From an uncultured Lachnospiraceae bacterium (GTDB lineage: Bacteria > Bacillota > Clostridia > Lachnospirales > Lachnospiraceae), in NCBI GenBank assembly GCA_947564735.1, contig CANOEC010000002.1, positions 62,001 to 126,000 of the forward strand: a DNA stretch of 64,000 nucleotides, in the 5' to 3' direction. This document shows, piece by piece, positions 24,248-32,962 of this stretch. The notes under the pieces are model-generated. The model searched no databases and had not been told where the DNA came from. It saw only the letters and a list, made by a program, of their open reading frames with translations. Position 1 is the stretch's first letter. Each line of letters begins with the position of its first letter. The position numbers were made by a program, and so were the translations under genes.

Positions 24248-25288
24248 TTAGCTTTCCCTGATTGCCGCCGTGGATTCACGCACTACCAGCTTCGCCGGCA
24301 ATACAATCTGACGATGCTCCTCCCGTCCTGCAATCACGTCAAGCAGGACGCGGATGGTTTTCTTCGCCATCTCTTCTACCGGCTGCTTGATGGTTGTAAG
24401 CTTTGGATGATAATATTCTCCCAATTCTATGCCGTCATATCCCGCCACCGAGATATCCTCCGGAATACGTTTCCCTGCTTCCAGCACAGCCCTGCACGCT
24501 CCGATAGCCAGCGTATCCGACGCTGCATAGATTGCCGTCACATCTTCCCCCGACTCTAACAATTTCTTCGTCGTGAGATAACCGTTCTCCATGGAAAAAT
24601 GCTCCACTTCTTCCTGCACATAGCAGATGAATCCCTCCGGCACTGTCAACCCACGCTTCGCAAATGCCTCCCGATATCCCTCGATCCGTCTGCGCCCTAC
24701 GGATTCCTCCGGGCGCTCCGTCACAAACGCAATCCGCCTGTGTCCAAGACCAAGCAGATACTCCGTCATCTTCCTGCTTTCCAGCTTATCATCCACCGCG
24801 ATATTTGAAAATTTTATTCTGCCAATCCGCTCCGGACTATCTATCCCAATGGTGCTGAATATAAAGGGTATCTTTAGTTTTTCAAGCTTTTCCTCCGGAT
24901 GGGTGAAGCGTCCTCCCAAAAAAACGATGCCGCTGAGCCTTTTTTCTTTCTCAAGTTCCAACGCCACATCAATTTCATCTTCCTTTGCCTCCACATGACG
25001 CAGTACAAGCGCATATCTGTTTTGTTGTGTCTCTTCCTCAATCATCTGAATCATACTGGAAAAAAAAGGGTTCGTGATGCCCTTCACGAGTACGGCAATA
25101 CATTTTGCATCCGTTCTTTTCAGATTTCTTGCACTATTGTTCGGGATGAATCCGGTCTCTTCAATGACCCGCATAATCCTTTTGCGTGTCCCCGGATTGA
25201 TATCTGGATGATTGTTGATTGCCCTTGACACCGTACTGATTCCCACGCCGCACTGTTTTGCAATATCCTTAATCGTAATCTCCGCCAT
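24248..25288 (-). CDS. LacI/GalR family transcriptional regulator
   Basis: The 346-aa protein begins with a LacI helix-turn-helix (TIKDIAKQCGVGISTVSRAIN) and hinge helix, followed by a periplasmic-binding-like sensor domain (AIYAASDTLAIGACRAVLE, VAGYDGIELGEYYHPKLTT). The start at 25288 (MAEITIKD) is chosen over a longer frame because the HTH normally starts within the first few residues and GGGATGGG precedes it. It is encoded just downstream of malQ, and a LacI-type operator lies in the malQ promoter region, so it probably represses alpha-glucan use. Confidence 0.9.
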   Translation of the reverse strand: MAEITIKDIAKQCGVGISTVSRAINNHPDINPGTRKRIMRVIEETGFIPNNSARNLKRTDAKCIAVLVKGITNPFFSSMIQMIEEETQQNRYALVLRHVEAKEDEIDVALELEKEKRLSGIVFLGGRFTHPEEKLEKLKIPFIFSTIGIDSPERIGRIKFSNIAVDDKLESRKMTEYLLGLGHRRIAFVTERPEESVGRRRIEGYREAFAKRGLTVPEGFICYVQEEVEHFSMENGYLTTKKLLESGEDVTAIYAASDTLAIGACRAVLEAGKRIPEDISVAGYDGIELGEYYHPKLTTIKQPVEEMAKKTIRVLLDVIAGREEHRQIVLPAKLVVRESTAAIRES

Positions 25289-25320
25289 GTCCCATCCCTT
25301 CAAATCCCAAAATAGAAATA

Positions 25321-25345
25321 CTGACAGCCTAAAAAAGGCTGTCAG
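25321..25345 (-). terminator. Hairpin terminator between malQ and the LacI gene
   Basis: CTGACAGCCT (25321-25330) pairs with AGGCTGTCAG (25336-25345); on the minus strand it is followed by TATTTCTATTTT. A second small hairpin (CAAGAATT/AATTCTTG) is adjacent. The regulator may be expressed by read-through or from its own promoter. Confidence 0.65.
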
Positions 25346-25392
25346 CAAGAATTAGGAAGTAATTCTTGTGATGCAGACTGCCGAGTCTGCGT

Positions 25393-26874
25393 CTATTTTA
25401 CCATTCTGCCATATAATTTCGTCATTTCCAGAATACGTCCGGCAAGTTCCTCCGTAAACTGCCCCGGAAGCATTCTCCATTTCCAGTTAATCCCCAGCGT
25501 GGACGGTATATTGATTCTCGCCTCCGCACCGAGTCCCAGATAATCCTGCATCGGAATCACACAGGTCTCCGACACGCTCGCCATCGCCGCTCTGATAAAC
25601 TCCCACTGTACGTCCTTATTTGTACGGATATTGAGATATTTCTTGGCAAAAGCCCTATCCCGGCGGCTTAAGCTGTAGTACCAGCCAAGCGTTGTATCAT
25701 TGTCATGCGTACCGGTGTAGACAATACTGTTTGCTACATAATTATGCGGCAGGTAATCACTCTCTTCTCTTGGGTCAAATGCAAACTGCAAAATCTTCAT
25801 GCCCGGATAGCCGGTCTTCCTGACCAATTTTATGACCGACTTGGTCAAAAATCCAAGGTCTTCCGCAATCACAGGCTTATTGCCAATCTGTTCCTTCATC
25901 GTCTTAAAAATATCATATCCCGGACCTTTCACCCAATGCCCGAACTCCGCCGTCTCATCGGCAAAAGGAATGGAATAATATTCATCAAACCCGCGGAAAT
26001 GATCGATGCGCACCACGTCATAAAGCTCATAACAATATGCAATACGCTTCATCCACCACGCATAACCGGTTTCTTTATGATATTCCCAGCGATACAGCGG
26101 GTTGCCCCACAACTGCCCCGTTGCAGAGAACGCGTCCGGCGGGCATCCTGCCACCGCCACTGGCGTTAAGGTATCGTCAAGCTGGAACAATTCGGGATTC
26201 GCCCAAGTATCGGCACTGTCAAATGCAACATAAATCGGAATATCACCGATAATCTGTATCCTTTTCCGATTCGCGTATTCTTTTAGGGCAAACCACTGCT
26301 TCGCAAACAAATACTGCTGGAACTGATAAAATACGACCTCTTCCTCGTATTCTTCGCGATACCTCTTCATCGCTTCCGGTTTACGCAGTCGGATATCGTC
26401 ATCCCACTCGCTCCAGCTCTTCCCGTCAAAAGAGTTTTTCACCGCCATATAAAGCGCATAGTCATCCAGCCAGTAACTGTTCTCCCTCACATATGTCTGA
26501 AAATCCGCATTTTGCTCGATATGACTGTTTAAAAAAGCAATTTTCAGCACCTTAAATCTGGAAAGGTATATCTTCTCGTAATCAATGTACGCATCGTTAT
26601 CCCCAAAATCGCACGCCTCACAGTCGTCCTGCGTCAGATATCCTTCCTCAATCAGCGACTCCAAATCAATGTAATAAGGATTCCCGGCAAACGTGGAAAA
26701 GGACTGATAGGGAGAATCTCCATATCCTGTCGGTCCGAGGGGCAGAATCTGCCAGTATGACTGTCCCGCCTTTTCTAATGAATCAATAAAATCATATGCC
26801 TGTTTTGAAAAAGTACCGATTCCGTACTTGGACGGAATACTGGATACAGGCAGCAAAATCCCGCTTTTTCTCAT
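25393..26874 (-). CDS. malQ: 4-alpha-glucanotransferase (amylomaltase), GH77
   Basis: The 493-aa protein has the GH77 barrel motifs: SPYQSFSTFAGNP near the N-terminus, VRIDHFRGF with the nucleophile Asp, VIAEDLG with the acid/base Glu, and GTHDNDT. It transfers glucan chains between alpha-1,4-glucans during maltodextrin or glycogen use. The ATG at 26874 (MRKSGILLPVSS) is favoured because AAAGGA lies nine bases upstream; an earlier in-frame ATG would place that site inside the gene. It is controlled by a promoter with a palindromic LacI-type operator. Confidence 0.95.
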   Translation of the reverse strand: MRKSGILLPVSSIPSKYGIGTFSKQAYDFIDSLEKAGQSYWQILPLGPTGYGDSPYQSFSTFAGNPYYIDLESLIEEGYLTQDDCEACDFGDNDAYIDYEKIYLSRFKVLKIAFLNSHIEQNADFQTYVRENSYWLDDYALYMAVKNSFDGKSWSEWDDDIRLRKPEAMKRYREEYEEEVVFYQFQQYLFAKQWFALKEYANRKRIQIIGDIPIYVAFDSADTWANPELFQLDDTLTPVAVAGCPPDAFSATGQLWGNPLYRWEYHKETGYAWWMKRIAYCYELYDVVRIDHFRGFDEYYSIPFADETAEFGHWVKGPGYDIFKTMKEQIGNKPVIAEDLGFLTKSVIKLVRKTGYPGMKILQFAFDPREESDYLPHNYVANSIVYTGTHDNDTTLGWYYSLSRRDRAFAKKYLNIRTNKDVQWEFIRAAMASVSETCVIPMQDYLGLGAEARINIPSTLGINWKWRMLPGQFTEELAGRILEMTKLYGRMVK

Positions 26875-26924
26875 GATATTACAAATCCTTTCATACATTT
26901 ACCGGCTATCCGGCGGCTGCTTTG

Positions 26925-26942
26925 ACACCGATATCGGTATCG
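26925..26942. promoter_or_regulatory. Operator in the malQ leader
   Basis: GACACCGATATCGGTATC is an inverted repeat with a perfect ACCGATATCGGT core (26927-26938), of the size bound by LacI-family dimers. A further ATCGGTAACGTTT follows. It lies downstream of the -10 box, a position suited to repression. Confidence 0.65.
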
Positions 26943-26967
26943 GTAACGTTTCCAATAGGTTTGATTA

Positions 26968-26996
26968 AGTATATATCTTAACACTTTTTTTTGCAA
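26968..26996 (-). promoter_or_regulatory. malQ promoter
   Basis: On the minus strand TTGCAA (26991-26996), a 17-bp spacer and TATACT (26968-26973). Confidence 0.7.
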
Positions 26997-27120
26997 TAGG
27001 GTGTTTGTATTTTTGGTGATTTATTGTAATGGTTTAGCTGGCATGAAGAGCTGATCTGTTACGTTTTATTCGGATAGCATATGCAAAGCTTAGCGTAAAC
27101 ATACGAAAAACGGGAAATCC

Positions 27121-27939
27121 TTACAGCAGTCCGATCATATCTTTTACAGACTCAAAAATCATGTGGGGCAGCACCTCTGACTTTCTCACATCGTCCATGG
27201 TCGCTTCTCCGCTCAGGACAAGGATGCTCGCAAGACCGTTCTTCCGCCCCGCCGCAATATCGGTATAGAGCCTGTCGCCCACCATAGCGGTCTCTTCGCG
27301 GCTTGTATTGACTCTGCTGATCAAATACTCGATAATATCCTCATTCGGCTTGCCGATAATCCTATCCGGAAAACGAAATGCAGAGGCATGAATAAATGCG
27401 TGGATTGCCCCGGCATCCGGAATAAATCCCGTCTCTGTCGGACAGTTATAATCCGGATGCGTCGCCAGATAAGGCAGTCCCGCCCTGACATGGTCGCACA
27501 CCTTACACATCTTCTGATAATCGAGTGAGGTATCAAACGCCGTCACCACAACATCCGGATGCTCTTCTTCCAATACGATTCCTGCCTGCAAAAACTCCTC
27601 CTGCAAAAGAGCATTTCCCAAAAGAAATACCCGCGCTCCCGGATAATGCCTCTGCAAATAGTAAATGGTCGCCTGACCCGATGTGACAATCTTATCCGCA
27701 GTCACATGAAGTCCCATTCTGTGGAGCTTCTCCACATAAACCTGCGCATTCTTGGACGAATTGTTTGTTACGAACACATAATTTCTTCCCGTTTCCTCGA
27801 TTCTGTGCAGAAATTCCTTTGCCCCGTCAATCCATTGTTCTCCCAGATAAATCGTCCCATCCATGTCCAGTGCAAAACAGCGTATTTTAGATAACATTCC
27901 CTCTTCATCCCGATTGATTCCCGGTATCCTGACAGCCAT
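27121..27939 (-). CDS. HAD-superfamily IIA phosphatase (NagD-like)
   Basis: The 272-aa protein shows all HAD motifs: DMDGTIYLGE (motif I, nucleophile Asp), FVTNNSSKN (motif II), GKPNEDII with the Lys of motif III, and MVGDRLYTDIAAG (motif IV). The large cap between motifs II and III is type IIA, as in NagD, AraL and p-nitrophenyl phosphatases, which dephosphorylate sugar phosphates or related metabolites. The substrate is unknown. AAAGGAG is 12-13 bases before the ATG, a little far. The gene stands alone. Confidence 0.9.
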   Translation of the reverse strand: MAVRIPGINRDEEGMLSKIRCFALDMDGTIYLGEQWIDGAKEFLHRIEETGRNYVFVTNNSSKNAQVYVEKLHRMGLHVTADKIVTSGQATIYYLQRHYPGARVFLLGNALLQEEFLQAGIVLEEEHPDVVVTAFDTSLDYQKMCKVCDHVRAGLPYLATHPDYNCPTETGFIPDAGAIHAFIHASAFRFPDRIIGKPNEDIIEYLISRVNTSREETAMVGDRLYTDIAAGRKNGLASILVLSGEATMDDVRKSEVLPHMIFESVKDMIGLL

Positions 27940-28181
27940 AAACTAACCATGCTCCTTTCTAAACCCGTGCATCTAAGATGCAAGTACAAATTGCAGATTT
28001 CATATCGTTCCTGCGTATATAACATAGCACATCACGCCCCACTGTACAATAGTTCCCGGACAAGACCTACGGACAAACCTGACAAGATTAATTTTGTTAT
28101 TTACCACGTCCGCCGAATAAGGTAAAATAAAATTATAGTTTTGCAGCATAAGACAATCATCCTACAGAAAGAAGGTCTTTC

Positions 28182-28943
28182 ATGAAAGAACAATTATACA
28201 CCATCCCCCTAAACGACGCCATGAATGCCAACGATGAATGCCCATTCTGCTTTATCGAACGCAACGTGGAACAGGATTTACTGGATTTCGTGCTCGGCTC
28301 CGGTTCTTCTTATATGGAGAGCGACGTCAGAGAACAGACCGATAAAGCCGGTTTTTGCAGGGCACATTTCAAGCAGATGTTCGACTACGGCAACACGCTC
28401 GGCAACGCATGGATTCTCAAGACACACTATATGCAGATGAACCGGGAGATGCAGCAGCAGTTCAAAAGCTTCAGACCCGGTAAAGCTTCTCTCAAAGACA
28501 AATTTAAGAAGCAGACCGAACGTCAGAACCCGATTGGCATCTGGGTCGCACAAAAAGAACAGTCCTGCTATATCTGCAAACGATACGCCGATACTTATGA
28601 ACGCTATCTCGATACATTTTTTGTCATGTACAAAAAAGATTCCGAATTTCGCGATAAAGTAAAAAACAGCAAGGGCTTCTGCCTGCATCATTTTGGCGAC
28701 TTGTGCGAAGGTTCCGAAAGCCGCTTAAGCGATAAGGAAAAAGCCGAATTTTACGATATGGTATTTCCTCTGATGGAACAGAACATGGCGCGTCTGGCGG
28801 AGGATGTGGCATGGATGGTTGAGAAATTTGATTACCGCAACAAAGATGCCGACTGGAAGAACTCCAAGGACGCCATACAGCGCGGTATGCAGAAATTAAA
28901 GGGCGGTTATCCTGCGGATGCGCCATATAAAATGAATAAGTAA
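28182..28943 (+). CDS. DUF6062 family protein with paired Cys/His motifs
   Basis: The 253-aa soluble protein has four metal-binding-like elements: CPFC (21-24), FCRAHF, CYIC and FCLHHF. These form two similar halves, each with C-X2-C followed by C-X2-H, suggesting two zinc sites in a duplicated fold. I recognise the pattern as the DUF6062 family, common in Clostridia, of unknown function. AAGAAGG precedes the ATG. It is a single plus-strand gene, followed by a run of palindromic repeats and a terminator-like hairpin. Confidence 0.7.
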   Translation: MKEQLYTIPLNDAMNANDECPFCFIERNVEQDLLDFVLGSGSSYMESDVREQTDKAGFCRAHFKQMFDYGNTLGNAWILKTHYMQMNREMQQQFKSFRPGKASLKDKFKKQTERQNPIGIWVAQKEQSCYICKRYADTYERYLDTFFVMYKKDSEFRDKVKNSKGFCLHHFGDLCEGSESRLSDKEKAEFYDMVFPLMEQNMARLAEDVAWMVEKFDYRNKDADWKNSKDAIQRGMQKLKGGYPADAPYKMNK

Positions 28944-28947
28944 AAAA

Positions 28948-29055
28948 TCGTCGCTCTGCAGCGACGATTCAGAGAATGCTCCGCATTCTCCCTAAATGAT
29001 TTACACTGTCGCAATTTTGCTTCGCGGACTCGTGCATATGTGCAGGAATTTCCGA
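28948..29055. repeat. Palindromic repeat cluster with GCTTCGC core
   Basis: AATCGTCGCT-CTGC-AGCGACGATT and AGAATGC-TCC-GCATTCT are perfect hairpins. They are followed by an element ending TTTGCTTCGCGGACTCGTGCATATG..AGGAATTTCC that closely matches 36890-36942. Both copies follow the 3' end of a plus-strand gene. Confidence 0.65.
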
Positions 29056-29070
29056 TAATAACCCAAAACA

Positions 29071-29102
29071 AGCCTTGCAGAAAGAAAATCATCTGCAAGG
29101 CT
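29071..29102. terminator. Hairpin between converging genes
   Basis: AGCCTTGCAGA (29071-29081) pairs with TCTGCAAGGCT (29092-29102), followed by TTCCTG. Likely terminator for the DUF6062 transcript or for both converging genes. Confidence 0.5.
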
Positions 29103-29193
29103 TTCCTGTGTCCGCATGTAGCATCTCTTTTGGCAAAACAAAAGAGAACCGGGTTCGCCGGTCATCATCCATCCCGGCAAACATTATGTCCCG

Positions 29194-29577
29194 TTATACA
29201 GCATCCATAGAACCGTCGCTGTCTTCGTCGTCAAAAAATTCTTCCACTTTCACTTCCGCTTTGTCCGCAGCCTCCTTCACCGTATCAGCCGCTTCCTTTG
29301 CCGCGCCCACGATCTTGTCGGTTGCTTCCGCCTTTGCTGCATCCAGCCCTTCTTTAAAATCCTCCGCTTTCTCTAAATCCAAATCGACATAGTTGCGGTC
29401 GGCATCCTGTGCTGTCTCTTCATCATCCAGATCGTCGTCGAAGTTATCGAAATCATCGTCATCATCGAAATCATCATCCACAAAACTGTCTTTGTTCTGC
29501 AAACAATAATATACGCCTGCTGCAACGGCTCCGAGAGCAGCTGTCACCATTAAAAACTTACCAAATTTTTTTGCCAT
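29194..29577 (-). CDS. Acidic single-pass membrane protein (YtxH-like)
   Basis: The 127-aa protein has one N-terminal hydrophobic segment (about residues 8-25, FLMVTAALGAVAAGVYY), then a very acidic Asp-rich stretch (32-52) and a helical Lys/Glu/Ala-rich part with repeated KEAAD, typical of amphipathic helices. This organisation resembles YtxH-type proteins, but no specific role is known. AAAGGAG precedes the ATG by about eight bases. Confidence 0.6.
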   Translation of the reverse strand: MAKKFGKFLMVTAALGAVAAGVYYCLQNKDSFVDDDFDDDDDFDNFDDDLDDEETAQDADRNYVDLDLEKAEDFKEGLDAAKAEATDKIVGAAKEAADTVKEAADKAEVKVEEFFDDEDSDGSMDAV

Positions 29578-29817
29578 GAGGGTTCTCCTTTCACCGTCTC
29601 TTATATCACTATATTAATACTATTTTACCAAAATGAAAAGGGAATATGTATAAAAAAAATATGTTTTTTCGCTGACAGACTTTAGATACAACATCTTGTA
29701 CCCCAAAAATTTCTTGAAACTAGTTTTCCCCAAGACATTGAATCCCCTATCTTTTTATGATATATTAAAATTCGACCCGTAAAGTCAATATATGCGGTGG
29801 CATGTTATACGCAGGCG

Positions 29818-29836
29818 TGTGAAAAATTTTTTCACA
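29818..29836. promoter_or_regulatory. Palindromic operator candidate before the TetR gene
   Basis: TGTGAAAAA-T-TTTTTCACA is an inverted repeat about 40 bp before the start codon, a usual place for an autoregulatory TetR operator. Confidence 0.5.
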
Positions 29837-29874
29837 ACAAGCTGCTCAGCAATAAGGATTAGAATAGAAAGATT

Positions 29875-30480
29875 ATGAATGAGAAATTTTTTGATTTAAA
29901 AAAAGAAAAACAGGACCGGATGATTAATGCTTCCCTTAAAATATTTTCTATAAACGGCTACAAACACGCAAGCACCGACGATATCGTGGCGGAGGCAGGC
30001 ATCAGCAAGGGACTTCTATTCCATTATTTTGGGAGTAAATTAGGGCTTTATACTTTTTTATATGATTACAGCGTCCGCTTCATGAAACTGGAATTGACTA
30101 CCGGAGTCTCCTCTTCTGCAAACGATTATTTTGAAATCCGAAAACAGATTGAATTTGCCAAAATGCAGGTTCTCAAGAATTATCCATACATGCAGCAGTT
30201 TCTTGACCGCTGTGCCTCTGAAAACGTCAGTGAAGCGCTCCTTGCAATTGAAAAACAAAGAAACGTCATCCAAGATGTGTACGCTGTCCTGAAGAATCAA
30301 GCCGACCGCACGTTTTTTAGGGACAATGTATCTTTCGAGAAACTTGACGCCATGCTTGACTACACCATCAGCGGACTGATGAGCGCTCATTTCAGGGACG
30401 ATTCTTTCCATCCGGAGATGCTTTTCGAGGAGACGGTATCTTACCTTACTATGCTAAAACAGATTTCTTACAAAAAATAG
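29875..30480 (+). CDS. TetR/AcrR family transcriptional regulator
   Basis: The 201-aa protein begins with a TetR-type DNA-binding domain (ASTDDIVAEAGISKGLLFHYFGSK, residues about 31-55) and a helical ligand-binding domain. The ligand and targets are unknown; no divergent efflux or metabolic gene lies next to it. A palindrome just upstream suggests autoregulation. A strong terminator overlaps its stop codon. The neighbouring MocR gene converges on it. Confidence 0.85.
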   Translation: MNEKFFDLKKEKQDRMINASLKIFSINGYKHASTDDIVAEAGISKGLLFHYFGSKLGLYTFLYDYSVRFMKLELTTGVSSSANDYFEIRKQIEFAKMQVLKNYPYMQQFLDRCASENVSEALLAIEKQRNVIQDVYAVLKNQADRTFFRDNVSFEKLDAMLDYTISGLMSAHFRDDSFHPEMLFEETVSYLTMLKQISYKK

Positions 30481-30503
30481 AAGGCATCCCTGCCTTCTTT
30501 TTT
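30479..30503 (+). terminator. Terminator of the TetR gene
   Basis: AGAAGGCA-TCCC-TGCCTTCT followed by TTTTTT. The first arm includes the TetR stop codon. Confidence 0.85.
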
Positions 30504-31918
30504 CATTCCTCTACCCATACTTTTTTAAGCTGCATAACGCCTGCCCGAATCTCTTCAAACGACAGGGCGCCATACCCCAATATCAGCATTGCCGGAGCAT
30601 CGGTATTTTTTTCAATTCTAAAATCCTGCATCCGGTAAACTTTCACGCCAGCCTCTTCCGCCAAGCTCGCCAGCATTTCCTCGTCCCGCCCTCTTACATC
30701 CGTCAAAAGCACATGCTGTCCCGCGTTGCTGCCGGATATGCGAAACGCATTTTCAAAGGGCTTCAGTTCGTTTAATAACAAATCATGTTTTTCCCGGTAT
30801 CTTTTGCGCATCTTATTCAGATAACGCTCAAAATAACCGTCCTGAATGAATTCATTCAGAATCGCCTGATCCAGCCTTGACACCGTGGACGAATAGCAGC
30901 TGCACACACTGCGATACTGTTCCAATAAAGGATATGGCAGTACCATGTAGCTGATGCGGATTGCCGGCGCAATCGACTTGGAAAACGTACCAATATACAC
31001 TACTTTGCCGTTGTGATCCGATGCCTGCAGTGAGGGGAGCGGTTTTCCCCTGTACCTGAACTCACTGTCATAATCGTCCTCTATCAGATAGCGCTCCTTA
31101 TCTTCCGCCGCCCATTTTAAAAGCTCCATGCGCCTTCCGATAGGCATGGATATCCCTGTCGGATACTGATGGGAAGGCATCACATACGCCACACGCGCAT
31201 CAGTTTTTCGCAGACAATCCACTCTGATGCCATTTTCATCCATCGGTATCAAAGACACCGGATACGCGCAGGAACGAAATATCCGGTATGCCCTGACGTA
31301 TGTCGGATTCTCCATTGCCACATGCACATGCCTGCCTAATATTTTTTCCAACAAAAGAAGCAGGTAATCATTCCCTGCTCCGATAACAATCTGTTCCGGT
31401 TCACAGTTTACCCCTCTTGAGCCGTGCAGATAACGGCATATCGTCATCCTTAAGCCCAAATCCCCCTGTGGTTCCCCCAGAGAAAACATTTTACTATTGG
31501 CATCCACGAGAATATTTTTGGTAATCTTCTTCCATGTAGCATACGGAAAATACCGCATATCAATGGCGCTGGGCGAAAAATCATACGAAATACGCTCCCG
31601 CTCCTTTGCATCCTGCAGTTCTGTCCCCTCTCTTGGCGGTATTTCATCTATCACATCAAGTTCCTCGTATGCGCTGACAAAATACCCTCTGCGGGGTCTT
31701 GCCTCCAGATAGCCTTCCGAGACAAGCTGGTCATATGCCATGTCTACCGTCGTTCTCGATACCTGCAGATATTCCGCCAGAAAACGCGCGGACGGAAGCC
31801 TTTCGTTCTGCAGAAGGCTTCCCGTCCTGATTTCATCCCTGATATACTCGTATATCTGCTCATATAATGTTTTACTGTCTTTTGGGTGTAACTGAATATG
31901 AATCGGTAATTCTTTCAT
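30503..31918 (-). CDS. MocR/PdxR-type GntR regulator with aminotransferase domain
   Basis: The 471-aa protein fuses a GntR winged helix (residues about 13-80, LPSARFLAEYLQVSRTTVDMAYDQL) to a fold-type I aminotransferase domain. The PLP-binding lysine is in GTFSKSIAP and the supporting EDDYDSEFRY motif is present. MocR regulators bind PLP and control vitamin B6, GABA, taurine or other amino-compound genes. No pdxST or transaminase gene is adjacent, so the target is unknown. Confidence 0.88.
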   Translation of the reverse strand: MKELPIHIQLHPKDSKTLYEQIYEYIRDEIRTGSLLQNERLPSARFLAEYLQVSRTTVDMAYDQLVSEGYLEARPRRGYFVSAYEELDVIDEIPPREGTELQDAKERERISYDFSPSAIDMRYFPYATWKKITKNILVDANSKMFSLGEPQGDLGLRMTICRYLHGSRGVNCEPEQIVIGAGNDYLLLLLEKILGRHVHVAMENPTYVRAYRIFRSCAYPVSLIPMDENGIRVDCLRKTDARVAYVMPSHQYPTGISMPIGRRMELLKWAAEDKERYLIEDDYDSEFRYRGKPLPSLQASDHNGKVVYIGTFSKSIAPAIRISYMVLPYPLLEQYRSVCSCYSSTVSRLDQAILNEFIQDGYFERYLNKMRKRYREKHDLLLNELKPFENAFRISGSNAGQHVLLTDVRGRDEEMLASLAEEAGVKVYRMQDFRIEKNTDAPAMLILGYGALSFEEIRAGVMQLKKVWVEE

Positions 31919-31975
31919 TTATTCCACAGCCACCGTATCTTTCAGCGGCTCTTTCCCATATTCTACGGCTGTCCG

Positions 31976-32836
31976 CTATTTTCTTGCCGCGTTCTTTTCC
32001 TTAATCTTCTTCATCAGCATCTCTTTGACGTCTCTCGCCTTATCCTTCATACGCGGATTCGCCGTAGGCGACTGCAAAATGCCGGTAATCAGACGGCTGG
32101 ACACATCATACTGCTCAAAACGCATTGCCGTCACGGCAATCAGATAATCCACCGTAGGTTCATCCATGCCGCACATCGGAAAGCTCTCCGTCTGTCTTGC
32201 TGCCAAAAAGCCTTCCAGCGCATTGCGCAGAAATTCATTCTCTTCGTCCTCGCACTGTTTCTTCTGCTCCTCATAATCCGGCAGATTCTTATCAAGATGC
32301 TCCGCCTTGCCGCGCAAAAGCCATGCCGTCTTCAAACAGATGTATGCCTTCTCGCTGGATCTTGTCTGCTTCACGATAGCGTTCGCCAGCGTCAGCTTAT
32401 AGCGCTCCAGAGCCTCATCATATGTGTAAACCTCTTTTACTTCCTTCTGTGGCTTAAAGGTTGCGGAAATTGTCTTCTTGATATTCTTTGCCTGCGGTGA
32501 AGTTACAAACTTAAAGAATCTGCTGAGCGCCGCATAACCACAGTAAGGACACAAAATGATATCGTATTTTAATAAATCAATCTGCTCATAGCGCGGTCTT
32601 AAATCCAAATCGCTGCCCGCCAGCTTTGCCTTACCGATTTTGACTGTTCTCGCCTTAAATTCCTTGTCACAAATCGGACAGTTGAAAGACTTATCAAACA
32701 AAAAGTCCTGCTCCTGAACGGTCGCCGGCGCCTTACCGCCCGGTCCTGCCTCCTCCTTTTTCGGTGCTTCATACAAATCCATGTTTTCAAGGTTGCTCAA
32801 CCCAAACTGCTCTAACCCCGACAATAATCCTGCCAT
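31976..32836 (-). CDS. DUF2225 family zinc-binding protein
   Basis: The 286-aa soluble protein has an N-terminal CPICDKEF and a second CPYCGYA, which make a zinc-ribbon pair typical of DUF2225, followed by a helical repeat region (TPR-like, about 150-280). The family function is not established. The ATG at 32836 is chosen because GGGAGG lies seven bases upstream; the frame continues upstream but without a site. The gene is downstream of glnS on the same strand with a gap of about 125 bp. Confidence 0.75.
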   Translation of the reverse strand: MAGLLSGLEQFGLSNLENMDLYEAPKKEEAGPGGKAPATVQEQDFLFDKSFNCPICDKEFKARTVKIGKAKLAGSDLDLRPRYEQIDLLKYDIILCPYCGYAALSRFFKFVTSPQAKNIKKTISATFKPQKEVKEVYTYDEALERYKLTLANAIVKQTRSSEKAYICLKTAWLLRGKAEHLDKNLPDYEEQKKQCEDEENEFLRNALEGFLAARQTESFPMCGMDEPTVDYLIAVTAMRFEQYDVSSRLITGILQSPTANPRMKDKARDVKEMLMKKIKEKNAARK

Positions 32837-32962
32837 CGTATATCCTCCCAATCCTGACTTCTGACTTTTTATGCCAAAAAAAGCTTTCAGCATACTTCGG
32901 TTCCACGAAACAGAATCCATATCTATCATTCCAAAGGAACCCTATATTATTTTCTCACATTT

